Source of the DNA: Arenibacter arenosicollis
GTDB lineage: Bacteria; Bacteroidota; Bacteroidia; Flavobacteriales; Flavobacteriaceae
Reading direction: 5' to 3'
DNA length: 64,000 nt
Assembly: GCF_014397245.1 (NCBI RefSeq)
Contig: NZ_JACLHY010000009.1
Span: forward strand, 62,001-126,000
In this document: one piece after another, positions 53,981 to 63,919 of the stretch
How the letters are laid out: each line of letters begins with the position of its first letter
Numbering within the stretch: the stretch's first letter is position 1
Program-made: the position numbers and the translations under genes
Notes under the pieces: generated by a model
The model's input: the letters and a program-made list of their open reading frames with translations, nothing else
The model's database searches: none
What the model was told of the DNA's origin: nothing

Positions 53981-56833
53981 ATGCCCAAAAGAAAAGATTT
54001 AAATTCTATTTTAATTATTGGTTCCGGCCCTATCGTTATTGGTCAAGCTTGTGAGTTCGATTATTCAGGCACACAGGCATTAAGATCATTAAGAGAAGAC
54101 GGCATAGAAACCATACTTATCAACAGTAATCCAGCTACGATCATGACCGACCCAACCATGGCGGATCATGTTTATTTAAAACCTTTGACTACAAAATCTA
54201 TAAGGGAGATTTTGGAAAAACATCCCAATATAGATGCGGTTTTACCTACTATGGGTGGTCAAACTGCATTAAATCTTTGTATAGAAGCGGATACTAAAGG
54301 AATTTGGGAAGATTACGGAGTAAAGATAATAGGTGTAGATATTGATGCCATAAATATAACTGAAGACAGGGAGAAATTCCGTGAGCTGATGCTTAAAATT
54401 GGCATAGGCATGGCACCCCAAGCAACTGCCACCTCCTTTCTTAAAGGGAAGGAAATTGCCCAGGAGTTTGGATTTCCATTGGTAATACGAGCTTCCTATA
54501 CCCTTGGTGGTGCAGGAGCATCAATAGTCTATAAACCAGAGGATTTTGATGAACTTCTAAGTCTTGGACTTGAAATTTCCCCAATTCACGAGGTTATGAT
54601 AGACAAGGCCTTAATGGGCTGGAAAGAATACGAATTGGAATTGTTAAGGGATAAGAATGACAATGTGGTCATTATTTGTACCATTGAAAATATGGACCCC
54701 ATGGGAATCCATACAGGAGACTCCATCACTGTAGCACCTGCAATGACCCTATCTGATAAAACCTTTCAGAAAATGCGTGATATGGCAATTCATATGATGC
54801 GCAGTATCGGGGATTTTGCCGGTGGATGTAACGTTCAGTTTGCGGTAAGTCCAGATGAGAAAGAAGACATTATTGCTATTGAAATAAATCCTAGGGTTTC
54901 CAGATCTTCAGCTTTGGCATCCAAAGCCACTGGTTATCCTATCGCTAAGATAGCCGCTAAACTTGCTATTGGGTATAACCTAAATGAGCTGAGTAATCAA
55001 ATTACAAAATCCACTTCAGCTTTATTTGAACCTACGTTGGATTATGTTATCGTAAAAATACCACGTTGGAATTTTGATAAATTTGAAGGTTCGGACAGAA
55101 CTTTGGGACTTCAAATGAAATCGGTAGGAGAGGTAATGGGCATTGGACGTTCTTTTCAAGAAGCCCTGCACAAAGCTACCCAGTCTTTGGAAATAAAGAG
55201 AAACGGTCTTGGAGCAGATGGCAAAGGGTACACTAATTATGATGAAATCATTAGCAAACTTACCATCCCAAGCTGGGACCGAGTTTTTGTAATCTATGAT
55301 GCCATACAATTGGGGATACCTTTGAGCAGAATCCATGAGATCACCAAAATAGATATGTGGTTCTTAAAGCAATACGAAGAGCTTTATCAACTGGAAAAAG
55401 AAATTTCCAACTATAACATAGAAACACTTTCCAAAGATCTTTTGTTGGAAGCCAAGCAAAAAGGCTTTGCCGATAGGCAAATAGCCCATATGCTGGATTG
55501 CTACGAGAGTGAAGTATACAACAAACGTGTAGCCCTAAATATTAATAGAATTTACAAGTTGGTTGATACCTGTGCGGCCGAGTTTAAGGCAATGACCCCT
55601 TATTATTACTCTACTTTTGAAGCGGAAATAGAAACTCCGGACGGAAAAAGATATGTGGAGAACGATAGTATTGTAACCGATAAGAAAAAGATTGTAGTCT
55701 TAGGTTCTGGGCCCAACCGAATTGGACAGGGTATAGAATTTGACTATTGCTGTGTACACGGTGTGTTGGCCGCTTCCGAATGCGGTTATGAGACCATCAT
55801 GATCAATTGTAATCCCGAAACGGTATCCACGGATTTTGATATCTCTGACAAACTTTATTTTGAGCCGGTCTTTTGGGAACACATCTATGATATTATAAGG
55901 CATGAAAAGCCAGAGGGCGTTATTGTTCAACTTGGAGGTCAAACGGCACTTAAGTTGGCAGAAAAGCTTGATAAATACGGAATAAAAATAATCGGCACCA
56001 GTTTCAAGGCATTGGATTTGGCTGAGGACCGAGGAAGTTTCTCAAACTTATTATTGGAAAATAACATTCCTTTCCCACAGTTTGGTGTAGCCGAAACGGC
56101 TGATGAAGCATTGGCACTTTCAGATGAGCTGGACTTTCCTTTGTTGGTTAGACCTTCCTATGTACTGGGAGGACAGGGAATGAAGATTGTAATCAATAAA
56201 GAGGAGTTGGAAGCACATGTTGTAGACCTTTTAAGAAAAATACCCAACAATAAATTGTTGTTAGATCATTATCTGGATGGCGCCATAGAAGCGGAAGCTG
56301 ATGCCATTTGTGACGGGGAAGATGTATACATCATCGGAATTATGGAGCATATAGAACCATGTGGAATCCACTCCGGTGATTCAAACGCTACCTTGCCGCC
56401 TTTTAATTTGGGTGAATTTGTAATGCAGCAGATAAAGGACCACACCAAGAAAATTGCCTTGGCACTTAACACGGTAGGGTTGATCAATATTCAATTTGCA
56501 ATCAAAGATGATATCGTTTATATCATAGAGGCTAACCCTAGAGCATCCAGAACAGTACCTTTTATCGCGAAAGCCTACAAGGAGCCGTATGTAAATTATG
56601 CGACCAAGGTGATGCTGGGCGAGAAAAAAGTAAAAGATTTTAACTTTAATCCTCAGTTGGAAGGTTTTGCCATAAAACAACCTGTATTTTCCTTTAATAA
56701 ATTCCCGAACGTAAATAAGAATTTAGGACCGGAAATGAAGAGTACCGGGGAGAGCATTTTGTTTATAGACAGTCTTAAGGACGACGAATTTTACAATTTG
56801 TACTCTAGACGTAAGATGTACTTGAGCAAGTAA
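53981..56833 (+). CDS. carB: Carbamoyl-phosphate synthase large subunit, short form
   Basis: The 950-residue protein makes carbamoyl phosphate for arginine and pyrimidine synthesis, using ammonia from the CarA glutaminase. It shows the two homologous synthetase halves: GSGPIVIGQACEFDYSG at the N-terminus and GSGPNRIGQGIEFDYCC near residue 570, with ATP-grasp segments (RASYTLGGAG, RPSYVLGGQG). It ends about 120 residues earlier than E. coli CarB, so the C-terminal MGS-like allosteric domain that binds UMP and ornithine is missing, as I recall for other flavobacteria. carA is not in the window. Confidence 0.95.
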   Translation: MPKRKDLNSILIIGSGPIVIGQACEFDYSGTQALRSLREDGIETILINSNPATIMTDPTMADHVYLKPLTTKSIREILEKHPNIDAVLPTMGGQTALNLCIEADTKGIWEDYGVKIIGVDIDAINITEDREKFRELMLKIGIGMAPQATATSFLKGKEIAQEFGFPLVIRASYTLGGAGASIVYKPEDFDELLSLGLEISPIHEVMIDKALMGWKEYELELLRDKNDNVVIICTIENMDPMGIHTGDSITVAPAMTLSDKTFQKMRDMAIHMMRSIGDFAGGCNVQFAVSPDEKEDIIAIEINPRVSRSSALASKATGYPIAKIAAKLAIGYNLNELSNQITKSTSALFEPTLDYVIVKIPRWNFDKFEGSDRTLGLQMKSVGEVMGIGRSFQEALHKATQSLEIKRNGLGADGKGYTNYDEIISKLTIPSWDRVFVIYDAIQLGIPLSRIHEITKIDMWFLKQYEELYQLEKEISNYNIETLSKDLLLEAKQKGFADRQIAHMLDCYESEVYNKRVALNINRIYKLVDTCAAEFKAMTPYYYSTFEAEIETPDGKRYVENDSIVTDKKKIVVLGSGPNRIGQGIEFDYCCVHGVLAASECGYETIMINCNPETVSTDFDISDKLYFEPVFWEHIYDIIRHEKPEGVIVQLGGQTALKLAEKLDKYGIKIIGTSFKALDLAEDRGSFSNLLLENNIPFPQFGVAETADEALALSDELDFPLLVRPSYVLGGQGMKIVINKEELEAHVVDLLRKIPNNKLLLDHYLDGAIEAEADAICDGEDVYIIGIMEHIEPCGIHSGDSNATLPPFNLGEFVMQQIKDHTKKIALALNTVGLINIQFAIKDDIVYIIEANPRASRTVPFIAKAYKEPYVNYATKVMLGEKKVKDFNFNPQLEGFAIKQPVFSFNKFPNVNKNLGPEMKSTGESILFIDSLKDDEFYNLYSRRKMYLSK

Positions 56834-56880
56834 ACTTGGAATTTACGAATCTCAAGGAAATTATATTTCCTCTTTAATAT

Positions 56881-56924
56881 AAAAACTCCTTTTTCCAATA
56901 CTGACGGAAAAAGGAGTTTTTTTT
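56881..56924 (+). terminator. Terminator after carB
   Basis: AAAAACTCCTTTTTCC pairs with GGAAAAAGGAGTTTTT around a 9-base loop and continues into T residues. Confidence 0.92.
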
Positions 56925-57031
56925 TGGGTGATTATGATTATTGTCGCCGAGATGATATTATTATGATGTTAAATTCAAAAATTTCAAAATGAAGCCAAGT
57001 CTGCTTTAGGCTATATTTCCATTTTAGATAG

Positions 57032-58882
57032 CTATTCTGCAAATATATTTAGAGCTACTTCTCCACCCACAACAGGTAAGCTTATAGAAGTTTTATCCAA
57101 ATCCACCGATAATTCGGTACCCGGATCAGGCCAGAGCGTGAATTCCTTGTCACTAGAGAAGACCATAAGACCAATTTGCTGGCCTTTGGGTATAATCTGG
57201 TCGTCTGGCATTAGTTCAAAGCTTAGATCGTAGAATTGCCCAGCTGCCAATGGTTCACTCTGGGTAAGGGATCTATGGTTTTGGGGGTCTGCCCAACCCC
57301 GGGTAATAATATTATCCGTTATTTTAGCATCGTGCCGGTCGTTCCAAGGCAAGGAAACCAACCATACCGATAAATTGGCGGCAGCTTTATTACTAGAAAC
57401 AGAAATACTTATTTTCGGAGATCCGGAAATATGGATATCCTTTGATAAAACAGGTGTAACATATAGCAAACGATGGTTTGTGTTTTCAGCTTGGGCCAAA
57501 GTAGCTCCAGAAAACGAAAAATTATCCTCCAAGGTTTCCACACCTTGCCCTACCGTTTTTTCTGTACTTAATTCGCCTTTCTCGGGGGCACCTTTTTTCA
57601 AATATAAAGTTACGGGAGCTGCTTCAGGATTAGGATAATCCGTATATGGCGTTGGGCTTTTTTTATCATCTTTTTCACGAACGATCCACGCTTTGGCATC
57701 TTCTTCAACTCCATTTTCAACACCGTGCAAATACCGCGTAAACCATCTGTTCATCATGGTCAAAGGTGGTTCTCCTCCATGACCGTTCTGGTGATAATAG
57801 ATTTGAGCGGGCAGGCCTTTGGCTTTGGCCGCTTTATAAATTCGATAACTATGTTCCGACATTACGTTCCAATCATTGAATCCGTGCGCCATTAATAAGG
57901 CAGCCTTCATGGGGCCTATATCATTTAAATAGTCCCGTCCTGCCCAAAAATCATTGTAATCACCTGTTATCCTATCCATACCATTTTTCATTTCGGTATC
58001 CCTAACAACCCTATTGCTATATGACCGTTTGGATTCATCACCACTATGGATATAATCATAGAGTACATCTATATCCTCACCCAAATACCCTCCCGGGGAA
58101 CGAACAAGGCCATTGGATCTATAATAATGATAATAAGAAGTGTTAGGAGCAATAGGAATAATGGCTTCCAAACCTTTAACCCCAGTTGTGGCGGCCGCCA
58201 GGGGTATAGTTCCGTTATACGAAGTGCCGGTCATACCTACTTTACCAGTAGACCAGTAAGCCCTTACCTTTTCATTCCCATAAGGTTCCGTGTATCCTTT
58301 TGCCCTGCCACATAACCAATCTATAACCGCTTTAGGCGCCAAGGATTCATTGTCTCCACCAACAGTAGGAGAACCTTGGGACAGCCCTGTTCCTGGGGAA
58401 GAGGAATGTACCACGATATACCCGCGGGGTACCCATGTTTGGATATGGGAATTGGAAATAATAGGCCTTTCTCCAGTCCGTACTACCTCGGGGTGTAAAC
58501 GCTCCCCAGCACTGGCCCCGAGTTCGTGCCTTACATTCCAGAAACTATCTTGCAAATTAGGGGCAACGCCGGAAAAATAAGGACTGCTTATATAAATTAT
58601 AGGTAATTTAAGCCCTTCGGTTTCAGTTTGGTTAGGCCTGGTTACCGAAACATGCATTCTGTCCTTTTTGCCATCCCCGTCGGTATCAAATTCAGTTTCA
58701 ACCCAGAGGTCATGTGTTATCCATTTTGTTTCGTCACTAAAACCGGGAATTACCTGAGCCTCACCATTCTCAAAAATAGGAACGGATTTTTTTTCCAATA
58801 AAGCTTCACTTTTCTGAGCGGTGACGAGGGAAAGAAATCCAAATAAAAATGTAAATAAAAATGTGATTTTGTTTCTTATCAT
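57032..58882 (-). CDS. S15/CocE-family X-Pro dipeptidyl-peptidase-like serine hydrolase
   Basis: The 616-residue protein has a Sec signal peptide (about 1-22). An S15 alpha/beta-hydrolase domain has the nucleophile in GMTGTSYNGTIPLAA and the Asp/His region GFNDWNVMSEHS ... HQNGHGG. A C-terminal X-Pro peptidase beta-domain (about 420-616; APVTLYLKKG, IHISGSPKISISV) completes it. Exported, so it likely removes X-Pro dipeptides from imported peptides in the periplasm or outside. Close CocE/NonD esterases cannot be excluded. Confidence 0.88.
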   Translation of the reverse strand: MIRNKITFLFTFLFGFLSLVTAQKSEALLEKKSVPIFENGEAQVIPGFSDETKWITHDLWVETEFDTDGDGKKDRMHVSVTRPNQTETEGLKLPIIYISSPYFSGVAPNLQDSFWNVRHELGASAGERLHPEVVRTGERPIISNSHIQTWVPRGYIVVHSSSPGTGLSQGSPTVGGDNESLAPKAVIDWLCGRAKGYTEPYGNEKVRAYWSTGKVGMTGTSYNGTIPLAAATTGVKGLEAIIPIAPNTSYYHYYRSNGLVRSPGGYLGEDIDVLYDYIHSGDESKRSYSNRVVRDTEMKNGMDRITGDYNDFWAGRDYLNDIGPMKAALLMAHGFNDWNVMSEHSYRIYKAAKAKGLPAQIYYHQNGHGGEPPLTMMNRWFTRYLHGVENGVEEDAKAWIVREKDDKKSPTPYTDYPNPEAAPVTLYLKKGAPEKGELSTEKTVGQGVETLEDNFSFSGATLAQAENTNHRLLYVTPVLSKDIHISGSPKISISVSSNKAAANLSVWLVSLPWNDRHDAKITDNIITRGWADPQNHRSLTQSEPLAAGQFYDLSFELMPDDQIIPKGQQIGLMVFSSDKEFTLWPDPGTELSVDLDKTSISLPVVGGEVALNIFAE

Positions 58883-59273
58883 AATCGATTATAAATTAAT
58901 ATATAGAATTGGGTTTATATTAAAAGCGAGTATTTGCCGTTGTTTCCCAACCAATTTAATCTTCACCCTAACTAAGTTCCTACTTCCAAGAACTAAATAG
59001 GAAAGTTTAATCCCAATAAGGAATAATAGGTTGGTATGTTGGGTACTTTGGACCAAAGTATTTGATAATTTTATTGGAAAGGAGTTCTGAACCCACATGT
59101 AAACTGGCAATAAACAGAAATTTTATTGGGCGAATATAACTATAAAAGGCTGGACAAGGATTGCAATAAGTTAGCCAATATGTATGATTTTATTACTTCC
59201 TATTGATTGTATAAGCGAATTGAAAATAGAATGCTATGTCATGTAAGGTCTACCTTAATCACCTTAAACTACT
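58883..59273. other. 391-base intergenic region
   Basis: AT-rich, between two reverse-strand genes. It contains a perfect 8-base inverted repeat TACTTTGG-A-CCAAAGTA at 59044-59060 that could be a regulator site, and a 73-codon open frame (58889-59110, reverse) without coding character. Nothing else is recognised. Confidence 0.5.
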
Positions 59274-59963
59274 TCACTCATTAATAACCTTGGCAATAAT
59301 GGGCCAGATATTATTGGCTACAATCTTTTGTCCCTCAGCAGTGGGATGTATGCCATCTGCCTGATTCAGTTCTGGATTTCCTGCCACATCCTCCAGAAGA
59401 AATGGGATTAGACCAATATCATACTTTTGCGCAAGTGAAGGAAATATATCCTTGAATTCTGTGGTGTATTCCTGCCCCATATTGGGAGGAATTTGCATTC
59501 CCGCTAAAATAATGGTCGTATTTGGATTTTTCTGATGCACTACATCTATAATTTCCTCTAAATTCTTGCGCGTTTCTTCCAGTGGAATACCACGAAGACC
59601 ATCATTGGCGCCGAGTTCCAATACAAATATGTCTATATCCCCATTTAGCACCCAGCTAATTCTATTTTTGCCACTTGCAGTAGTTTCACCACTTAAACCG
59701 GCATTTATCACCTTAAAAGGCAACTGTAAAGAATCAATTTTTGCCTGGATCAAAGCTGGAAACGCCTCATTGGGGTCGAGCCCCATACCAGCTGTAAGGC
59801 TGTTTCCAAAAAACAATATCACCTTTTTTTCAGTTTTGGTATCAAATATGCTTTCAGAACCATTATTCTCCTTTTTTTCAGAATCGGGATTCTTGGTGCC
59901 CAAATTCCCGCAAGAGGCGCAAAAAATAAATAATAAATAAGAAAATCTTAACAAGGTTCGCAT
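59274..59963 (-). CDS. SGNH-hydrolase arylesterase lipoprotein (TesA-like)
   Basis: From ATG 59963 the product is 229 residues: a lipoprotein signal (lipobox around CASC), then the GDSL/SGNH blocks I (FFGNSLTAGMGL), II (INAGLSGETTASG), III (LELGANDGLRG) and V (DGIHPTAEGQ). TesA is a periplasmic thioesterase/lysophospholipase/arylesterase in E. coli. A longer reading from TTG 59990 would disrupt the lipoprotein signal and is rejected. It is divergent from the ABC ATPase gene, 72 bases apart, as in the E. coli tesA-ybbA-ybbP locus. Confidence 0.87.
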   Translation of the reverse strand: MRTLLRFSYLLFIFCASCGNLGTKNPDSEKKENNGSESIFDTKTEKKVILFFGNSLTAGMGLDPNEAFPALIQAKIDSLQLPFKVINAGLSGETTASGKNRISWVLNGDIDIFVLELGANDGLRGIPLEETRKNLEEIIDVVHQKNPNTTIILAGMQIPPNMGQEYTTEFKDIFPSLAQKYDIGLIPFLLEDVAGNPELNQADGIHPTAEGQKIVANNIWPIIAKVINE

Positions 59964-60035
59964 GGGATATTGGATTAAAATCAAAATCATTTCTGTATTT
60001 TGCCTACTTCAGAAAAACCACGAAATAGACATTAT

Positions 60036-60725
60036 ATGGCAAAGATATTAAACGTGAACAATTTAGGGAAAATCTATAGTAGTGGTTCCAAAAAACTTAC
60101 TGTATTGCAGGAAATTACCTTTGATGTGGAAGAGAGGGATTCTTTTTCCATTGTAGGGCCTTCTGGCAGCGGAAAAACCACCTTATTAGGTCTATGTGCA
60201 GGTTTGGACCAACCGGATTCTGGCACGGTGACCTTATGCGGTACCGAGCTGGGAAGTTTAAACGAAGATGAAAGAGCCATACTTCGGAATAGACATGTCG
60301 GTTTTGTTTTTCAGGATTTCCAACTACTGCCAACACTTACTGCTTTAGAAAATGTTGCTATTCCACTGGAATTAAGGGGTGATAAAAATGCGATGAAGAA
60401 CGGGATGGAACTACTGGACAAGGTAGGTTTGCAAAATCGTTTTCATCATTATCCCTCACAACTCTCTGGTGGCGAGCAACAGCGTGTTGCCTTGGCCAGG
60501 GCATTTTCCAATAATCCATCTATCCTATTTGCGGATGAACCTACTGGTAATTTAGACGCAGAAACAGGGGAAAAGGTAATACAATTACTTTTCCAGCTCA
60601 ATGCAGATGCCGGCACTACCTTGGTAATTGTAACCCATGATTTGGAATTGGCGGCCAAAACCCAACACATTTTAAGGTTAAAAGGAGGTAAGATTATTGC
60701 CAACCAGAAAACAACAGCCTTGTGA
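60036..60725 (+). CDS. ABC transporter ATP-binding protein (LolD/YbbA-like)
   Basis: From ATG 60036 the product is 229 residues: Walker A GPSGSGKTTL, signature LSGGEQQRVALARAF, Walker B ILFADEPTGNLD and an H-loop in IVTHD. This is the MacB/LolD/YbbA type that energises extracytoplasmic processes rather than ordinary transport. The upstream in-frame extension from 60000 is not needed. Its stop overlaps the permease start by four bases (GTGA), indicating coupling. Confidence 0.9.
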   Translation: MAKILNVNNLGKIYSSGSKKLTVLQEITFDVEERDSFSIVGPSGSGKTTLLGLCAGLDQPDSGTVTLCGTELGSLNEDERAILRNRHVGFVFQDFQLLPTLTALENVAIPLELRGDKNAMKNGMELLDKVGLQNRFHHYPSQLSGGEQQRVALARAFSNNPSILFADEPTGNLDAETGEKVIQLLFQLNADAGTTLVIVTHDLELAAKTQHILRLKGGKIIANQKTTAL

Positions 60726-63271
60726 AAAATAATACCAGCACTACGAAGGCCGGGTTTCAGTGGCTCCTAAAAATGGCATGGCGAGATGGAAAAGCCAGCA
60801 GGAGAAAACTACTACTTTTTATGGCCTCTATCATTATGGGGATTGCAGCAGTTGTCTCTATACAGTCCTTTGGTGATAACCTTAAAAAAAATATTTCGGA
60901 ACAATCCAAATCCTTAATGGGAGCCGATTTTATAGTGGATAGTAGAAATCCTCCCAACGAAAGGGTAGAAGGAATATTGGACTCCCTTGGGGGACCTGAT
61001 GCCAAAGAAATTAATTTTCCCTCCATGGCAGCTTTCCCAAAATCGGGAACTTCTAAATTGGTACAAGTTCGCGGTATTGAAGGAGGATTTCCGTTTTATG
61101 GTGTTTTGGAGACGGTACCGGTATCAGCAGCGAATAACTATCAGCAAGAGGGAGCCGCTTTGGTGGATGCCACAGTTATGCTACAATATAACCTACAGCC
61201 TGGGGATAGTATTAAAGTTGGTGAAGTAACCTTTCCTATTGCGGGTTCTTTAAGATCCATACCGGGGAGTTCCGGGCTGTTCAGTTCTATAGCTCCTCCC
61301 GTAGTAATTCCGTATAGGTTTATCCAGGAAACAGGATTGATCCAAAAGGGAAGTAGGTTGGACTATGAATTTTATTTTGTCCAGCCCGATGCAAATCTAG
61401 AAAAATTGGAAAAATATTTGGATCCGCTCTTAGATGCCGAAGGGGCAGATTTGGACACCCATACTTCTACCAGTGCCAACCTGGGACGGAGATATGGTAA
61501 TTTTGGAAAATTCCTTAATCTAGTCGCTTTTATTGCCCTCCTTTTAGGCTGTATTGGGATTGCAAGTGCTATCAACATTTACATAAAGGAAAAATTACGA
61601 TCGGTAGCCGTTTTAAAATGTATAGGGGCAACCAAAAGACAAACTTTTTTAATTTATTTATTACAAATTGGAGCGCTAGGGTTGATAGGTGGAATTATTG
61701 GTACCATAGTTGGCTTAATATTACAGCAGGTGTTTCCTATATTTCTAGGGGATCTACTACCTGTGGATGTGCAAATATCCCTGGCGCCAAAAGCTATAGC
61801 CATGGGTCTTTTGTTAGGTCTCTTTATGTCTATTTTGTTTGCCCTTTACCCCTTAATGAGTACCCTATATGTTTCACCGCTTCAGGCTTTAAGGGTACAG
61901 GAAGTGGACCGGTCAAGATCTAAGAGAGGACTGGCGTTGGTCTCATTGGGAATTTTGGGCTTTTTATTTCTTTTCTCCTATTGGTTATTAAAGGATTGGA
62001 GATATTCCGTGTCGTTTGTGGCTGGAATTTTGATAACCTTCGTTATACTGGCAGGTCTGTCCGCATTGGCAATGAAAACCATAAAGAAATACTTTCCAAC
62101 TTCCTGGAATTTTACTGCCCGTCATAGTTTATTGAACCTTTTTAGACCCCAGAACCAAACCCTCACATTGGTGTTGGCAATTGGTATAGGAACATTTCTA
62201 ATCAGCACCCTATATTTTACCAAAGATTTTTTGTTGGCCAAGACGGCTATGGGAACAGACCCCAATAGTCCAAATATGATTCTTTTGGACATCCAAACAG
62301 AACAGAAAGAGGCTGTAGCCAATACCATTCTCCGGGATGGATATCCGGTATTGACCAATATCCCGATTATTACCATGAGGGTAAATAGCATACAGGGGAA
62401 GGGGGTAAACGATATCAGAAAGGATACCACTTCTACCATAAATTCTTGGATCTTAAACCATGAGTTTAGGGTAACCTATAGGGATAGCCTAATTGCATCC
62501 GAGAAATTGGAATCTGGCGAATGGGTTTCCAAGGTAACTTCTAAGGAAAAAATACCTATTTCCATTAGCGACAACTTTGCGAGGGATGCCAAGGTAGGGG
62601 TTGGGGACGAATTGACCTTTAATGTACAAGGTGTAATCATGAATACTGTTGTTGCCAATATAAGAACGGTGGATTGGGGACGTATGCAACTAAATTTCTC
62701 CATTGTTTTTCCTTTGGGCATTTTGGAAGAGGCTCCTCAATTTACAGTTCTTACGACCAGGGTAGCCGATGAAAATGCGTCGGCATCTCTTCAGAAGGAA
62801 TTGGTAAAAGAATTTCCCAATGTATCCATCCTGGATATAAGACAAATACTGGTTGTTATAGAAAACTTATTAAACAAGATTTCTTGGATCATTAATTTTA
62901 TGGCCTTTTTTAGTATCCTTACGGGGATAATTGTGCTTTTGGGTGCAGTAAGGACCAGTAAATATCAGCGGATACGTGAAAGTGTACTTCTAAGGACTAT
63001 TGGAGCCAAGAGCAAACAAATATTGAAAATAGTGGCCTTGGAGTATCTGTACTTAGGTATTTTAGGAGGTTTATCTGGAATTCTACTATCTTTAATAAGT
63101 AGCCAATTGTTGGCTATGTTCGTATTCGAATCCCCTTTTACACCATCCTTATTTCCATTTTTGGTGCTGTTCCCTGGAATTACCGTGCTTGTTTTGCTAA
63201 TTGGTCTGGGGAATAGCATAGGCGTTATAAAAAGTCCACCTTTGGAAGTTTTACGGAAGGAGGGAAGGTAG
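60722..63271 (+). CDS. FtsX-family ABC transporter permease (YbbP-like)
   Basis: The 849-residue membrane protein starts at GTG, overlapping the ATPase stop. An N-terminal helix (about 25-50) precedes a large periplasmic region; two FtsX modules follow, with helix groups at about 260-390 and 720-845. An additional pair of helices around 400-450 matches the roughly ten-helix YbbP architecture. YbbA-YbbP in E. coli is an ATPase/permease pair next to the periplasmic esterase TesA, of unsettled function; a lipid or lipoprotein extraction role is inferred. The conserved KCIGATKRQ and RTIGAKSKQ helix-turn segments are visible. Confidence 0.88.
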   Translation: MKNNTSTTKAGFQWLLKMAWRDGKASRRKLLLFMASIIMGIAAVVSIQSFGDNLKKNISEQSKSLMGADFIVDSRNPPNERVEGILDSLGGPDAKEINFPSMAAFPKSGTSKLVQVRGIEGGFPFYGVLETVPVSAANNYQQEGAALVDATVMLQYNLQPGDSIKVGEVTFPIAGSLRSIPGSSGLFSSIAPPVVIPYRFIQETGLIQKGSRLDYEFYFVQPDANLEKLEKYLDPLLDAEGADLDTHTSTSANLGRRYGNFGKFLNLVAFIALLLGCIGIASAINIYIKEKLRSVAVLKCIGATKRQTFLIYLLQIGALGLIGGIIGTIVGLILQQVFPIFLGDLLPVDVQISLAPKAIAMGLLLGLFMSILFALYPLMSTLYVSPLQALRVQEVDRSRSKRGLALVSLGILGFLFLFSYWLLKDWRYSVSFVAGILITFVILAGLSALAMKTIKKYFPTSWNFTARHSLLNLFRPQNQTLTLVLAIGIGTFLISTLYFTKDFLLAKTAMGTDPNSPNMILLDIQTEQKEAVANTILRDGYPVLTNIPIITMRVNSIQGKGVNDIRKDTTSTINSWILNHEFRVTYRDSLIASEKLESGEWVSKVTSKEKIPISISDNFARDAKVGVGDELTFNVQGVIMNTVVANIRTVDWGRMQLNFSIVFPLGILEEAPQFTVLTTRVADENASASLQKELVKEFPNVSILDIRQILVVIENLLNKISWIINFMAFFSILTGIIVLLGAVRTSKYQRIRESVLLRTIGAKSKQILKIVALEYLYLGILGGLSGILLSLISSQLLAMFVFESPFTPSLFPFLVLFPGITVLVLLIGLGNSIGVIKSPPLEVLRKEGR

Positions 63272-63356
63272 GCCGTACAGCACTATTAATTAATTTATTT
63301 TGTTTAACGTTAAAGAATAAAGGCTAGTCCAGTAATAGGAATATTACTTACAACCC

Positions 63357-63869
63357 TTACGACTGCAGATAAAGGGCACGTGCCTTCTGCAGGTCCGTTT
63401 TATAATTTTGTTCAATGGTCAAAAAATATTCAAGTTGCCATTTCTGGGTTTTTTGAGCGGTTTTGTTGTCGGGTTGTGACCAAGGAGGGTAAACACGAAA
63501 ACCACGTTTGCCCGACTTTTTACCGTGGGATATAATTCCTTTTTCCATCAGGAGGTTTTTTGGAAAAACAAATTGGCCTAAGTGTGATTCCTCTCGTGAG
63601 GTGATTACAATAAGGTCTATTTCTTCAGAATCTTCCAATGGTATTGTTTCCCCGTTTACATTTCTTTTCCACAGGGTAACGAATTGCCCAATTTTTTTTG
63701 GAGTGATTTTACTTCTTCTCGCTTTTATAATGAGAGCGTTCAAATTAAAAGTGGAGGCCTCATATTCTTTGCTTTCCTTGTCCAGAACCAGGTTTGATGT
63801 TTTTAAGCCACATGGAACATAGACTTCTTCAACAATAAGGGTAAAATCTGTATTTACTGTATTCTTCAT
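63357..63869 (-). CDS. MepB-family protein
   Basis: From ATG 63869 the product is 170 residues. It matches the MepB family by eye: YEASTFNLNALIIKARRSKITPKKIG, QFVTLWKRN, GQFVFPKNLLMEKGIIS and GKRGFRVYPPW. In Staphylococcus the mepB gene is in the mepRAB multidrug-efflux operon, but its role there is unclear. Here it stands alone, convergent with the YbbP-like gene. The TTG at 63887 is rejected as start. Confidence 0.85.
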   Translation of the reverse strand: MKNTVNTDFTLIVEEVYVPCGLKTSNLVLDKESKEYEASTFNLNALIIKARRSKITPKKIGQFVTLWKRNVNGETIPLEDSEEIDLIVITSREESHLGQFVFPKNLLMEKGIISHGKKSGKRGFRVYPPWSQPDNKTAQKTQKWQLEYFLTIEQNYKTDLQKARALYLQS

Positions 63870-63919
63870 TTCTACAAATCTACCCAAAAGGCAAATATCC
63901 AGGTGCTAATTTGTGAGTA

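Noticed and set aside
58889-59110. 73-codon reverse-strand frame upstream of the S15 peptidase
   Set aside because: No recognisable domain or start signal, and it spans a palindromic non-coding region; composition resembles intergenic DNA.
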